A stretch of 64,000 nt of DNA. Origin: Oceanobacillus indicireducens. GTDB lineage: Bacteria; Bacillota; Bacilli; Bacillales; Amphibacillaceae. Of the stretch, positions 17,597-26,906 are shown one piece after another. Numbering within the stretch: position 1 is the stretch's first letter; the number at the start of each line of letters is the position of its first letter. The notes beneath the pieces were generated by a model. It did no database searches. It had not been told where the DNA came from and saw only the letters and a program-made list of their open reading frames with translations. The DNA lies in NCBI RefSeq assembly GCF_014647195.1, contig NZ_BMOS01000019.1, forward strand, positions 1 through 64,000, read 5' to 3'. The position numbers and the translations under genes were made by a program.

Positions 17597-18427
17597 ATGC
17601 ATATGTTTAATTCAGTAAGACAAGTAGTCAAGGAACAACTTGACCATAAAGATCTTATTTTCCGAATGGCCAGCTTTGAAATCAAAGGAATGTACCAACT
17701 ACATTACCTCGGATCACTCTGGCAAGTCATCAACCCAGCCATTCAAGTAAGCATTTACTGGTTTGTATTTGGCTTAGGAATCAGAGGGGGAGAACCGGTA
17801 CAAACATCAACCGGTGAAATTCCCTTTTTCCTGTGGATGCTAATGGGACTCATTCCTTGGTTCTTCATCAGCCCAGCCATTATCCAAGGCTCCAACAGTG
17901 TCTACCAGAAAGTGAACATGGTTTCCAAGATGAACTTCCCTGTCAGCTTACTTCCGACGATTCGGATTATCGGTAACAGCTTGCAGTTCTTCATCTTAAT
18001 GACACTTCTGATGATCGTACTATTTATTTACGGGTTCACCCCGACCATTTATTTCATACAAATCATCTATTATATCATTAGTATGTTCGCTTTCCTGTTT
18101 TCTTTTGCATTACTTAGTTCTACAATATCAACGCTAATACGGGACTATCAAATGTTGCTACAGTCGATGGTACGGATGGTTCTGTACTTATCACCAATCC
18201 TTTGGGACCCGTCAGCAGGCCGTGTTCCAGACTGGATGGCCGACGTCCTGCAATTGAACCCGATTTACTATATTATTGAAGGATTTAGGGATTCCTTCCT
18301 GGGGAGAGGCTGGTTCTTTGAAGATCCACTCTATCTTATCTACTTCTGGGCTTTAACCCTAACAATTTTAGTCATCGGTTCGAGCGTCCATTTGCAGTTC
18401 CGGAAGAATTTCGTAGATTATCTATAA
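17597..18427 (+). CDS. tagG: ABC-2 type polysaccharide/teichoic acid export permease TagG
   Basis: A 276-residue ABC-2 family permease with about six hydrophobic segments. Typical features are the amphipathic start (DLIFRMASFEIKGMYQLHYLGSLW), the WMLMGLIPWFFIS segment, and the VRMVLYLSPILWDP...LNPIYYIIEGFRDSFL region conserved in TagG and Wzm-type exporters. It forms the membrane channel that moves a completed lipid-linked polymer to the outside. The ATPase gene tagH follows 17 bp later. AAAGGAAG precedes; ATG 17603 is an alternative start at better spacing. The exported polymer is presumed to be made by the flanking glycosyltransferases. Confidence 0.92.
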   Translation: MHMFNSVRQVVKEQLDHKDLIFRMASFEIKGMYQLHYLGSLWQVINPAIQVSIYWFVFGLGIRGGEPVQTSTGEIPFFLWMLMGLIPWFFISPAIIQGSNSVYQKVNMVSKMNFPVSLLPTIRIIGNSLQFFILMTLLMIVLFIYGFTPTIYFIQIIYYIISMFAFLFSFALLSSTISTLIRDYQMLLQSMVRMVLYLSPILWDPSAGRVPDWMADVLQLNPIYYIIEGFRDSFLGRGWFFEDPLYLIYFWALTLTILVIGSSVHLQFRKNFVDYL

Positions 18428-18444
18428 TTAAATGAGGTTTTCTT

Positions 18445-19371
18445 ATGGAAAAGAAATTAAAAGTAGAATTTAAAAATGTATATAAATCATTCGAAATGCA
18501 TGCCAAGCAGAAAGAGAAACTAATGGAACTCTTTTCGATTAAGCGCAGGAAACAGCGAAAAGAATTCGTCGCTGTAAAAGACGTCTCCTTCAAAGTGTAT
18601 GAAGGAGAAAGTGTCGGGATTATCGGATTGAACGGTTCCGGGAAATCAACCATTTCGAATATGCTTGCCCGCGTTATCCAACCGACAAGCGGTGAAATTA
18701 CAATCAATGGAGAGACTTCCTTGATTGCTATTTCAGCAGGTTTAAACAATAACCTGACAGGTATTGAAAACATTCAGCTTAAATGTATGATGCACGGTTT
18801 AAAAGATGAAGAAATTGAACGTCTCACACCGGATATCATTGAATTCGCCGAAATTGGTGATTATATTAAGCAACCAGTGAAAAACTATTCAAGCGGGATG
18901 CGTTCCCGTCTCGGGTTTTCCATTTCCGTTCATACGGATCCTGACGTCCTTGTCATTGATGAAGCATTATCTGTCGGTGACTCTACCTATGCCCAGCGTA
19001 GTTTAGAGAAAATGAATGAATTTAGAAAGCGCGGCAAGACCATCTTCTTCATCAGCCACTCCGCTGCCCAAGTGAAGCAATTCTGTGATACAGCAATCTG
19101 GATTCACTACGGGGAAATGAAGATGATGGGCGACTCAGGAGACGTACAAAAAGAATACCAGCAGTTCATTAACTGGTTTAATAAATTAAGTCAGGAAGAA
19201 AAAGTAGCCTATAAAAATAAAATGCTCGCAAGCCAAACAAGTACACCAGACAATGAATTAGTTCCACAAAGAGAAAACATCAAAAAGAGAAACATCAGAA
19301 ACCTCGTCACAAGCGGGGTCATGCTATCGATTGTTGCAGTACTGGGGGTCCTCTTAGGATTAGGTTATTAG
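18445..19371 (+). CDS. tagH: Teichoic acid / polysaccharide export ABC ATPase TagH
   Basis: A 308-residue ABC ATPase of the TagH/Wzt type. The long N-terminal insert before Walker A (EMHAKQKEKLMELFSIKRRK) is typical of this subfamily. Walker A GLNGSGKST is at 61-69, the signature is YSSGMRSRLGFS, Walker B is VLVIDEALSVGD and the H-loop is FISHSAAQVKQF. After the ATPase domain a ~70-residue extension ends in a transmembrane helix (SGVMLSIVAVLGVLLGLGY), as in Bacillus TagH but shorter. It powers TagG-mediated export. Confidence 0.93.
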   Translation: MEKKLKVEFKNVYKSFEMHAKQKEKLMELFSIKRRKQRKEFVAVKDVSFKVYEGESVGIIGLNGSGKSTISNMLARVIQPTSGEITINGETSLIAISAGLNNNLTGIENIQLKCMMHGLKDEEIERLTPDIIEFAEIGDYIKQPVKNYSSGMRSRLGFSISVHTDPDVLVIDEALSVGDSTYAQRSLEKMNEFRKRGKTIFFISHSAAQVKQFCDTAIWIHYGEMKMMGDSGDVQKEYQQFINWFNKLSQEEKVAYKNKMLASQTSTPDNELVPQRENIKKRNIRNLVTSGVMLSIVAVLGVLLGLGY

Positions 19372-19397
19372 TTTTTAAATCAAAGGGGAGAGACGGC

Positions 19398-20693
19398 ATG
19401 AAATTTAATGAATCAACTTATCAGGGAAGTACAAAGGAAGTAACCTACACACTGGAGGAAGCGGAATATAACACAGATTATCTCATCATCGTTTTCTCCG
19501 GTTTTTCTCCAATAACTGCTGCGAACCAATACCGTTACAATTATGTTCGCACTCTAAGAAGAGTCGACGCACACAAACTGTTCATCCTAGACAAAGACGG
19601 ACCACGGGGCAGTTATTATTTAGGGAAAGAGATGAGCTTTGATTTTGAACAATCAGTCAGTGAACTAATCCATGACACGATTGATAGGCTCAAGGTAGAT
19701 AAAGAAAAAGTAATTACGGCGGGCACTTCAAAAGGGGGAAGTGCAGCCATTTACTATGCGTTGAAATATAAGTTGGGTCAAGCAATTGCAGGCGCCCCGC
19801 AAACAAAGATTGCAGATTACATTACACGATACGCCGAAGAAACCGCAGCCCATGTGATTGGAGAAACGAGTAAGGAAGAGAAGATCAAACAGCTCAACGC
19901 TCTGATTGTTGATGAACTTGCTAACAATAACGAAACACTCCTCACCATCTTAGGGAGCGTCCATGATAAACAATACCCAGATCATATCGTTCCCTTCGTA
20001 GAGGAGATGGAAAAAAGAAATCATCCTTATACCTTATTGTTGGATGAGAACATTAAAAGTCACGGCGATATAGCTAAACATTACCCGGATTTTATTGTCA
20101 ATAAACTGCTTGACCAGATAAATGGATTCACCGTCGAACCAGTCAGCTATCAATTTTCAGACGATGCATTTATGATTACGACAGACACGGTGCCACCACC
20201 CGGTTACAGTGCAAAAATCCGCTTTTACGATGGCGATAACGTCCTGCGGGAAATGGACTATGACAACGGCTGGCATACCTTTCCGTTGAACTTATCCAAG
20301 CCAACAATTATTACAGTTTCCTATTGCCTCGTAAAGAATTGCTCTGCTGCATTCCGTGACGATGTAGGAGAACATTTTATTAGCGATACGAACGTCATTT
20401 GCAATCCTACCATTGAACAAAAAGATGCTGCAATCCACTTTGCTTTGAACCTTGATACAGAACAGAATGTTAAATTTGCTTTTTACACCTATTATAATCG
20501 CAAAATTATTGATAAAATAATGTATCAAGAGAAGCAAACGATGACCTACACGCCACAAGAGCCGGGCAGATATTTTATAAAATACTTCATCATGCTGCCG
20601 TCCGGCGAGAAGGTCACCGGCAAATCAGATGAAATACATATAGGCGAGATTGGAGTTCTAGCACATGAAGAAAAATACGGATCGAGTAAGTGA
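19398..20693 (+). CDS. Alpha/beta-hydrolase-like polysaccharide protein (XcbB/CpsF - Asp2-like)
   Basis: A 431-residue cytoplasmic protein without a signal peptide. A nucleophile-elbow-like GTS111KGG motif follows a predicted beta strand (VITAGTSKGGSAAIYYALKY), and a conserved-looking His222 (IKSHGDIAKHYPD) follows about 110 residues later; both fit an alpha/beta-hydrolase. The C-terminal ~180 residues appear to be two beta-sandwich-like segments. The layout resembles XcbB/CpsF capsule proteins and accessory Sec Asp2, where the Ser-dependent activity is associated with acetylation of glycans. In this cluster, modification of the polymer is a plausible role. The downstream methyltransferase ORF begins inside its last 29 bases, so the two are translationally coupled. 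Function is not certain. Confidence 0.65.
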   Translation: MKFNESTYQGSTKEVTYTLEEAEYNTDYLIIVFSGFSPITAANQYRYNYVRTLRRVDAHKLFILDKDGPRGSYYLGKEMSFDFEQSVSELIHDTIDRLKVDKEKVITAGTSKGGSAAIYYALKYKLGQAIAGAPQTKIADYITRYAEETAAHVIGETSKEEKIKQLNALIVDELANNNETLLTILGSVHDKQYPDHIVPFVEEMEKRNHPYTLLLDENIKSHGDIAKHYPDFIVNKLLDQINGFTVEPVSYQFSDDAFMITTDTVPPPGYSAKIRFYDGDNVLREMDYDNGWHTFPLNLSKPTIITVSYCLVKNCSAAFRDDVGEHFISDTNVICNPTIEQKDAAIHFALNLDTEQNVKFAFYTYYNRKIIDKIMYQEKQTMTYTPQEPGRYFIKYFIMLPSGEKVTGKSDEIHIGEIGVLAHEEKYGSSK

Positions 20694-21573
20694 AGCATAT
20701 TATGATGAACTGGGATCGGAATTCGGTAAGAAGGTAAGAGACCGAATCCACTGGATTTTAGCCTCGAGTAAAGGGGAAACCATTCTTGACGTCGGCTGCT
20801 CCCAAGGTCTTGTTTCCATCCTGCTTGCCAGGGAAGGGAAGAAGGTCGTAGGTATCGACATGTTAGAAGATGCGATCGAATACGCCAAGGAACAACTCGA
20901 ACAAGAAGAAGAACCAACAAGAAGACATCTCGAATTAATCCATGATAATTTTGTAAGTCACAGCTTCAGCACGACCTTTGATTGTATCGTCATGGGGGAA
21001 ATTCTTGAACACCTATCTGATCCCGACCGTTTTATCACGAAGGCAATCAGCTTGCTGAATCCTGGAGGAAAGCTAATCATTACCGTACCATTCGGTATTA
21101 ATGATTACTTCGACCACAAACATACGTATTATATGAAAGATTTATTCGCGTTCCAGACGAATGAACTCCATCTATCCGAAGTGAAATTCCTGAATGGTTG
21201 GGTCGGCGCACTCTACCAGAAGGACGCCACATCAACAAATAAACCAATAGACGAGACAATGCTTACGGAACTAGAGGCGGCTCTCGTCCAACACGAACGG
21301 AAATATGTGAAGCAGCTGCTCGAATTAAAGGAAGAACGGGACGAGCTGAAAGACAGTGCAGAGGATAAATACCTTCAGGAAAAGATGGAAAAGGTAAGAG
21401 CCCAACAAGAGCTTTACCTGCAATACCAGGCCGAAGAAGAACTGCTCAAGAAAATCGATCAGTTGGAAGAACAATATAAGAGCCTGCGCATGAAATATAA
21501 TAACTTAAAGTCATCGAAGCTAGGAAAACTAACGACAAAATATTGGAAATGGCGAAGAAAAAGGAGTAATTAG
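20665..21573 (+). CDS. Class I SAM-dependent methyltransferase with C-terminal coiled coil
   Basis: A 302-residue protein. Residues about 1-190 are a class I methyltransferase: motif I ILDVGCSQG (40-48), the acidic end of strand 2 in VVGIDM, and the later GEILEHLSDPDRFI and GGKLIITVPFG motifs. Residues about 195-285 are Glu/Lys/Leu-rich heptads (coiled coil), ending in a basic tail (KYWKWRRKRSN). Such coiled-coil methyltransferases, like WbdD-type proteins, often cap and measure chain length of surface polysaccharides; that parallel is inference. It overlaps the preceding gene by 29 bp and abuts the 909-residue glycosyltransferase. Confidence 0.85.
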   Translation: MKKNTDRVSEAYYDELGSEFGKKVRDRIHWILASSKGETILDVGCSQGLVSILLAREGKKVVGIDMLEDAIEYAKEQLEQEEEPTRRHLELIHDNFVSHSFSTTFDCIVMGEILEHLSDPDRFITKAISLLNPGGKLIITVPFGINDYFDHKHTYYMKDLFAFQTNELHLSEVKFLNGWVGALYQKDATSTNKPIDETMLTELEAALVQHERKYVKQLLELKEERDELKDSAEDKYLQEKMEKVRAQQELYLQYQAEEELLKKIDQLEEQYKSLRMKYNNLKSSKLGKLTTKYWKWRRKRSN

Positions 21574-24303
21574 ATGTATTCCAATAAGACAAGACTAAAG
21601 ACAATTCAAGATAAGAAGAGGGAACTGCTGAACCGCATGCTGAAAGAAGTGAAAATGCTTCAAGATGCAGGAGTGGAGCTTGATCCTGGCTTACTGAAGC
21701 TCTCTGAAAAAGCTATTGAACAAATGAGTCCAGCAGAACTGGCGATGAGTTATCAACAGCTTAAGGATGAGAAGAGTGATGTCGATTTCTTAGAAAGAAT
21801 TCAACCAATCCTTGATACGATCCCTGTTACAAACGGCGGACGTTTCTATCAACCGATTGATTTAAAAATTGGAATCATTGCTGACGAATTTCTCTTTTAT
21901 TCTTACGAGAATGCCGCGAACATGGTTTATATCACGAGAGAGAATTACAAAGAACATGAAGACATTGACGTATTCATCGTCGCTTCTGCTTGGAAAGGCC
22001 TTGACCTCTCATGGAGAGGGTTAGGAAATCCGAATAACACGAACCTGCGGGAAGAATTATACGAAATGATTTCCTATTACCGGGCGAAGGATATTAAGAT
22101 TGTTTTCTATTCCAAAGAAGACCCAACGAATTATGATGCATTCGTCGATATCGCGAAGCACTGTGATTATATCTTCACAACCGCGAAAGAGAAAATAAAT
22201 GACTATAAAGAATACTGTAATAATGACAATGTCTTCGCCCTCGAATTCGGCTTTAACCCGATTTATAATAACCCGGTTGGAATGAAGCAGACGGAGAAAC
22301 TGGATGGGGCGATTTTTGCCGGGTCCTGGTATGAGAAATATCCGCACCGTAAAAAAGATACGAAAATGATTTTCGACGGGGTTATCCATGCGAATAAAGA
22401 ATTAAAGATCATTGACCGGAATTATCATCTGAACTTGAATCGACATTTCTTCCCAAGGGAATATATACGTCATCTATCACCAAGCATTGAGCACCAGACA
22501 TTACAGAAAGTGTTCAAGCTGTATAACTGGGTCATCAACCTGAATTCCGTCCAGAAGAGTGAGACGATGTTCGCCAACCGGGTGTACGAACTCCAGGCAA
22601 TGGGGAACTTGATCCTCTCAAACTATAGTCTCGGAATCAATAACCTATTCCCGAATATTTTCATCATCGACAGTACCGAGGAAATCAGTGACATTATGAA
22701 TAATGTGACGGATAAGGAACTGTACATGCATCAGATGGAAGGGGTACGGACGGTAATGAGACAACACACGACATTCCACAGGCTAAACGACTTACTGCAA
22801 AAAATCGGCTACGAGCGGTCCTTTATTAAGGACCGTAAAATCGCTGTCGTATTCGAGCCAGGTGATGACAAGGCGCAGGAGAATTTCCAACGTCAATCCT
22901 ACCCACATAAAACAATTGTGACGGCGGAATACGTGGCAGACTATTATGAAGAATTCGATTATATTACCTTCTTCCATCCCGATTATGAATACGGGGAATA
23001 CTACCTAGAGGACTTAATCAATGGCTTTAAATATACTGATTCCTCGTATGTTACGAAAGATGCCTACTACAACCATGGAGAACTGCAAGAAGGTGTAGAG
23101 CATGACTTCGTATCGACTGTAAACGATAAGTATAAAACTGTGTTTGATACAACTGATTTTACGTTAAAAGAATTGCTTGAGCTGGATGGTTCATTAGAGA
23201 GAGGGAATGGATACAGCATTGACTCCCTGGAGCTTGATGTGAACCCGGTAGTAGAGCGTGAAGATGATGCAGCATACAAACTATCCGTTATCATCCCAGT
23301 TTATAACAACGGCCGCCATCTCTATAGCAAATGCTTTATGAGTCTGAAACGCTCGTCCATTTTCCATGATATGGACATTATTCTCGTGGATGACGGATCG
23401 ACGGACAACGAAACATTGAAAATGGTTGACCGACTCGAGCGACTTTATCCGAATATCCAGACGTATAAATTCGATGACAATGGAAGTGGCAGTGCATCCC
23501 GACCAAGAAATAAAGGGTTTGAACTTGCGAAAGCGGATCTCATCACTTACCTTGATCCAGATAACGAGGCAGTGAATGACAGCTATGCGCATTTATTGAA
23601 AGAAATGGAAGAGAATCCATATCTCGACCTCGTCGTTGGGGATATTATCAAATACGATACCGAGCGAAAAGTCATGAACTACTCGAAAAATGCATTCAAA
23701 TGGGATAGTTCAGGTATCGTCTCAGATACTCGGGCGTTCTTACATGACTCGATGCTCCGTGCTCAAAGTATCCAAGCGCTAATTGTGAAGAAAAAAATCA
23801 TCGCAGACAACAATCTGCAAATGGTGGAAAGAGCAGTCGGCCAAGACACCTTGTTCTTCCAACAACTCATTTTGAACTGTAATACATTCAAGGCAGTCGA
23901 CCGTATTATTCATATTTACTACGCTGCTGTAACGACATCCGTAACGAACAGCATCTCAAAACGCTTCTTTGAGAAATATCTCATCTTGGAAAGAAAAAGA
24001 TATGAGTTTTTGGAGGAAGAAGGTTTGCTCGATCTCTATCTCACCAATCGATTCAACAGTTACTTTGTCGGCTGGTACCTCGTCCGGGTACCGCGCTTGA
24101 AAGAGGAGGAAGCAGAAGAAAGCTTGAAGATCCTCTATCAAATTTACGATATTTATCGCAAAAAGGTAATCGACAAAGCACCAATCATCGAGATGTTTGA
24201 AAAATCCATGCGTAAAGGCGAATACGAAGAGTTTATCAACTACTGCCGTGTTCACTTCAGCATGAAACGAGTAAAAGAGAAAAAATCTAAAGTAACAGCT
24301 TAA
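21574..24303 (+). CDS. Two-domain glycosyltransferase (CgeB/GT1-like plus GT2)
   Basis: A 909-residue protein. A ~75-residue helical N-terminus is followed by a CgeB/DUF3880-like GT-B domain (about 90-410; ..FAGSWYEKYPHRKKDTK.., VQKSETMFANRVYELQAMGNLILSNYS), a linker of about 140 residues, and a GT2 (GT-A) domain (about 570-800) beginning LSVIIPVYNNGRHLYSKC. The GT2 domain has the metal/nucleotide motif D606-D607-G-S-T-D and a second acidic motif TYLDPDNE. Two catalytic modules in one chain are typical of polymerases that alternate two sugars or a sugar and a polyol phosphate. The start codon directly follows the methyltransferase stop. It ends the cluster and is followed by a short terminator. 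Product unknown. Confidence 0.85.
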   Translation: MYSNKTRLKTIQDKKRELLNRMLKEVKMLQDAGVELDPGLLKLSEKAIEQMSPAELAMSYQQLKDEKSDVDFLERIQPILDTIPVTNGGRFYQPIDLKIGIIADEFLFYSYENAANMVYITRENYKEHEDIDVFIVASAWKGLDLSWRGLGNPNNTNLREELYEMISYYRAKDIKIVFYSKEDPTNYDAFVDIAKHCDYIFTTAKEKINDYKEYCNNDNVFALEFGFNPIYNNPVGMKQTEKLDGAIFAGSWYEKYPHRKKDTKMIFDGVIHANKELKIIDRNYHLNLNRHFFPREYIRHLSPSIEHQTLQKVFKLYNWVINLNSVQKSETMFANRVYELQAMGNLILSNYSLGINNLFPNIFIIDSTEEISDIMNNVTDKELYMHQMEGVRTVMRQHTTFHRLNDLLQKIGYERSFIKDRKIAVVFEPGDDKAQENFQRQSYPHKTIVTAEYVADYYEEFDYITFFHPDYEYGEYYLEDLINGFKYTDSSYVTKDAYYNHGELQEGVEHDFVSTVNDKYKTVFDTTDFTLKELLELDGSLERGNGYSIDSLELDVNPVVEREDDAAYKLSVIIPVYNNGRHLYSKCFMSLKRSSIFHDMDIILVDDGSTDNETLKMVDRLERLYPNIQTYKFDDNGSGSASRPRNKGFELAKADLITYLDPDNEAVNDSYAHLLKEMEENPYLDLVVGDIIKYDTERKVMNYSKNAFKWDSSGIVSDTRAFLHDSMLRAQSIQALIVKKKIIADNNLQMVERAVGQDTLFFQQLILNCNTFKAVDRIIHIYYAAVTTSVTNSISKRFFEKYLILERKRYEFLEEEGLLDLYLTNRFNSYFVGWYLVRVPRLKEEEAEESLKILYQIYDIYRKKVIDKAPIIEMFEKSMRKGEYEEFINYCRVHFSMKRVKEKKSKVTA

Positions 24304-24305
24304 AC

Positions 24306-24332
24306 GTGGGGATTAGACTTCCCCTCTTTTTT
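24306..24332 (+). terminator. Short intrinsic terminator of the polysaccharide operon
   Basis: GGGGA (24308-24312) pairs with TCCCC (24320-24324) across a 7-nt loop and is followed by TCTTTTTTG. The stem is short, so strength is uncertain. Confidence 0.6.
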
Positions 24333-24434
24333 GTTAGGGAAAATTTGTCTGAAAAATGTCAAAGCATGGTAGAAAAACCAATATCATTTATGGTATCTTT
24401 AAAGATAAAGAAACAATGAGGAGGAAACGGAGCA

Positions 24435-26840
24435 TTGAAGAAACAGGTTAACAAATTATTCGTTCTAGCCGTAGCAATCCTAGCATTAGGCCTACTTTCA
24501 TTCGAACAAGTGCATGCAGATGAGACCGGCGCAATCACCTTTGACTTCGGGAAAAACAATGTAGAGCTGACTGACACATTGTCGATTGAAGTAGTTAATG
24601 ACGAAGAAAATTCGACAATACGGATTATGGATTCAGGCGAGGAACTTTATCGGGAGGATCTCTCCCTCGTACAAGTCACGAACCTGTACCAAGTAAATGT
24701 TGAGAATGAGACTTATGGAATTATTACATATCGTTACGATGGTTCTGGAAACGGACTATACTTTGATGTAATGAAGCTATCCTCATCAGGCGTTGAAGAA
24801 GTATATACTTCTGAAGTGTTTGAACGGGCAACTTATGCCGTTACAGATGACGGAATTACCATCGAATACCCGGAATATGAGGAAGATGATGCGATGACAG
24901 AACCATCTGGACTTGTAGAGCAGCATTTTAAAATCAAAGGCAATCAAGTGGAAGCTGGGCAAGCCTCTCTATCCGATATTAGCTTGGAAAAGGATGCTTC
25001 CGCACAAGTAAACTATAAATATAAGAACCCATCCTATGCGGAAATCAACAAGATTTTAACAGAAGAAGCATTGAATGCAGGAATTGCTCCAGAGATTGTA
25101 AAAGCAATTGCCTATCAGGAAAGTAACTGGCAGCAGTTTTGGAACGAGGTACCAAGCCGTGTAAAAAATAATTGTAAGGTAACAGATGGTAAAAAACTAG
25201 CTTGGGACGGAACGAATGCCCTGCTCGGCTATGACTGTATCGGTATTGGTATTATGCAAGTTTCCAACCATATGTATAAGAAGGAAGGTCCGGAAAAAGA
25301 CCAATATATTAAGAAACTAAAAGAAGATATTCGCTTCAACATTAAAGAAGGAATTCGTATTTTACAAGATAAATGGAAATACAAAAATGGCAGTAATCCT
25401 ATTATTCCAACCGTGAATGATGGCGATCCGATGGTTATTGAAAACTGGTATTTCGCTATTATGGCTTATAACGGAATGCTACCGAGGAATAACCCATTAG
25501 CAAACCCATATACTGCTTATCAGGAAAATGTGTTTAAGAGATTACGAGATTTAACACTAATCGATATTACACCATTCCCGACACATACGCTTGAGCCATA
25601 CAAGCTAGCAAATGAACAATTGCGTTTCCGTTCGAACAAGTATGAAATGACTGGACCGCAGCACTATTCCAGCCAATCACTTAAAAAAGGTGATACAGCT
25701 TACACGAATACACGCTCGTTGAACTTACGTAAAGGACCGAGCACAGGCTCAGATGTCGTCGCAAGTCTACCTAAAGGAACGAAATTAACGGTTACAGGAG
25801 AATATAGAGGAAACAACTCACGGGTCAACCAATATGTCTGGTTGCCAGTTCGGACAAACTCTGGACAAACTGGCTGGGTATCATCCAGTTATGTGACTGC
25901 TGGAGATTATGTGGATGTTTATCCGCTGGAAGGACAGAACCGTTTTGAAACAAGTGTCGCCATCACAAACCATGGTTGGCACTGGGAGCAACCGGAATAT
26001 GCCGTTATCGGGCGCGGGGATTTACCGATTGACGCACTAACTGGAAGTGTGCTGGCATCAAGTTTAGATGGTCCATTATTACTAACGAGAAATGACCGCT
26101 TGACACCAGCTGTTGAGCAGGAGTTAAAACGAATCCAGCCGAAATATGTTTATATTCTCGGTGGTAAGGGTGCGATCTCCGCAAACGTCGAAAGTCAGCT
26201 GAAGAGTATGTTTAAAAATTCCCGAGTGGAACGACTGCAAGCAGACCTTCGATACGGAACAGCTGCCAAAGTGGCAGAAGTCATCGCTTCTAAAAATAAA
26301 GTAACGGAAGTCTTTGTAACAACTGGTGACGAGAAGTCATCCGACCCACTAGCGATCGCACCGTACGCAGGAGAGAAGAATATTCCAATCCTGCTTACGA
26401 ATAAGAAGAAATTAAGTGATGAAGCACGAAACTTTATTACGAAAAACAAGATTTCTAAAGTAACGATTATCGGTGGAAAGACAGCTGTTTCCGCTAATGT
26501 AGAAAATGAGCTGAAAAAGTTAGTTGGTAAAGTGGAACGCGTTTCTGGAAAGGCTCGCTTTGATACGGGTCTAGCTATTATCAACAAGTATTACAACAAG
26601 AACCAATTAGATGATATCTTTGTCGCACAGGGGATGGATATAGCAGACGCATTAAGCACCGCCCCACTTGCAGCGAAGAAAGGGAGCCCACTCGTGCTCA
26701 CACTATCCGATCAAGTACCGAAATCTGTAAATACTTGGTTGAAATCAAATACACCAACGAAGCCGGATATTTACTTCCTTGGTGGAAACAATGCAATTCA
26801 AAACAAAGTACGTAACAACATTATCAATCTAGTAAAATAG
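24435..26840 (+). CDS. Secreted lytic-transglycosylase-like protein with SH3b and three CWB2 repeats
   Basis: An 801-residue exported protein. A signal peptide ends near residue 28 (FEQVHA). Residues about 30-185 are of unknown fold. At about 199-375 lies a lysozyme/SLT-like domain with a candidate catalytic Glu in KAIAYQESNW (near residue 229) and GIGIMQVSNHMY. An SH3b domain follows at about 421-490 (TRSLNLRKGPSTGSDVV...GWVSSSYV), then three CWB2 repeats to the end (EGQNRFETSVAI..., ERLQADLRYGTAA..., ERVSGKARFDTGL...). It would cut peptidoglycan glycan strands while held on the wall polymer by CWB2. TTG start, GGAGGAAA ribosome site. It lies directly after the polysaccharide operon but has its own upstream region. 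Confidence 0.88.
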   Translation: MKKQVNKLFVLAVAILALGLLSFEQVHADETGAITFDFGKNNVELTDTLSIEVVNDEENSTIRIMDSGEELYREDLSLVQVTNLYQVNVENETYGIITYRYDGSGNGLYFDVMKLSSSGVEEVYTSEVFERATYAVTDDGITIEYPEYEEDDAMTEPSGLVEQHFKIKGNQVEAGQASLSDISLEKDASAQVNYKYKNPSYAEINKILTEEALNAGIAPEIVKAIAYQESNWQQFWNEVPSRVKNNCKVTDGKKLAWDGTNALLGYDCIGIGIMQVSNHMYKKEGPEKDQYIKKLKEDIRFNIKEGIRILQDKWKYKNGSNPIIPTVNDGDPMVIENWYFAIMAYNGMLPRNNPLANPYTAYQENVFKRLRDLTLIDITPFPTHTLEPYKLANEQLRFRSNKYEMTGPQHYSSQSLKKGDTAYTNTRSLNLRKGPSTGSDVVASLPKGTKLTVTGEYRGNNSRVNQYVWLPVRTNSGQTGWVSSSYVTAGDYVDVYPLEGQNRFETSVAITNHGWHWEQPEYAVIGRGDLPIDALTGSVLASSLDGPLLLTRNDRLTPAVEQELKRIQPKYVYILGGKGAISANVESQLKSMFKNSRVERLQADLRYGTAAKVAEVIASKNKVTEVFVTTGDEKSSDPLAIAPYAGEKNIPILLTNKKKLSDEARNFITKNKISKVTIIGGKTAVSANVENELKKLVGKVERVSGKARFDTGLAIINKYYNKNQLDDIFVAQGMDIADALSTAPLAAKKGSPLVLTLSDQVPKSVNTWLKSNTPTKPDIYFLGGNNAIQNKVRNNIINLVK

Positions 26841-26856
26841 GTATTAGATAAGAACA

Positions 26857-26899
26857 AAAAAGAGAAAATCCCTCAATTCATGAGGGATTTTCTCTTTTT
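26857..26899. terminator. Bidirectional intrinsic terminator
   Basis: A run of A residues, a perfect 15-bp stem AGAGAAAATCCCTCA / TGAGGGATTTTCTCT with a short loop, then TTTTTG. It lies between two convergent genes and can end both. Confidence 0.93.
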
Positions 26900-26906
26900 G
26901 TATAAC

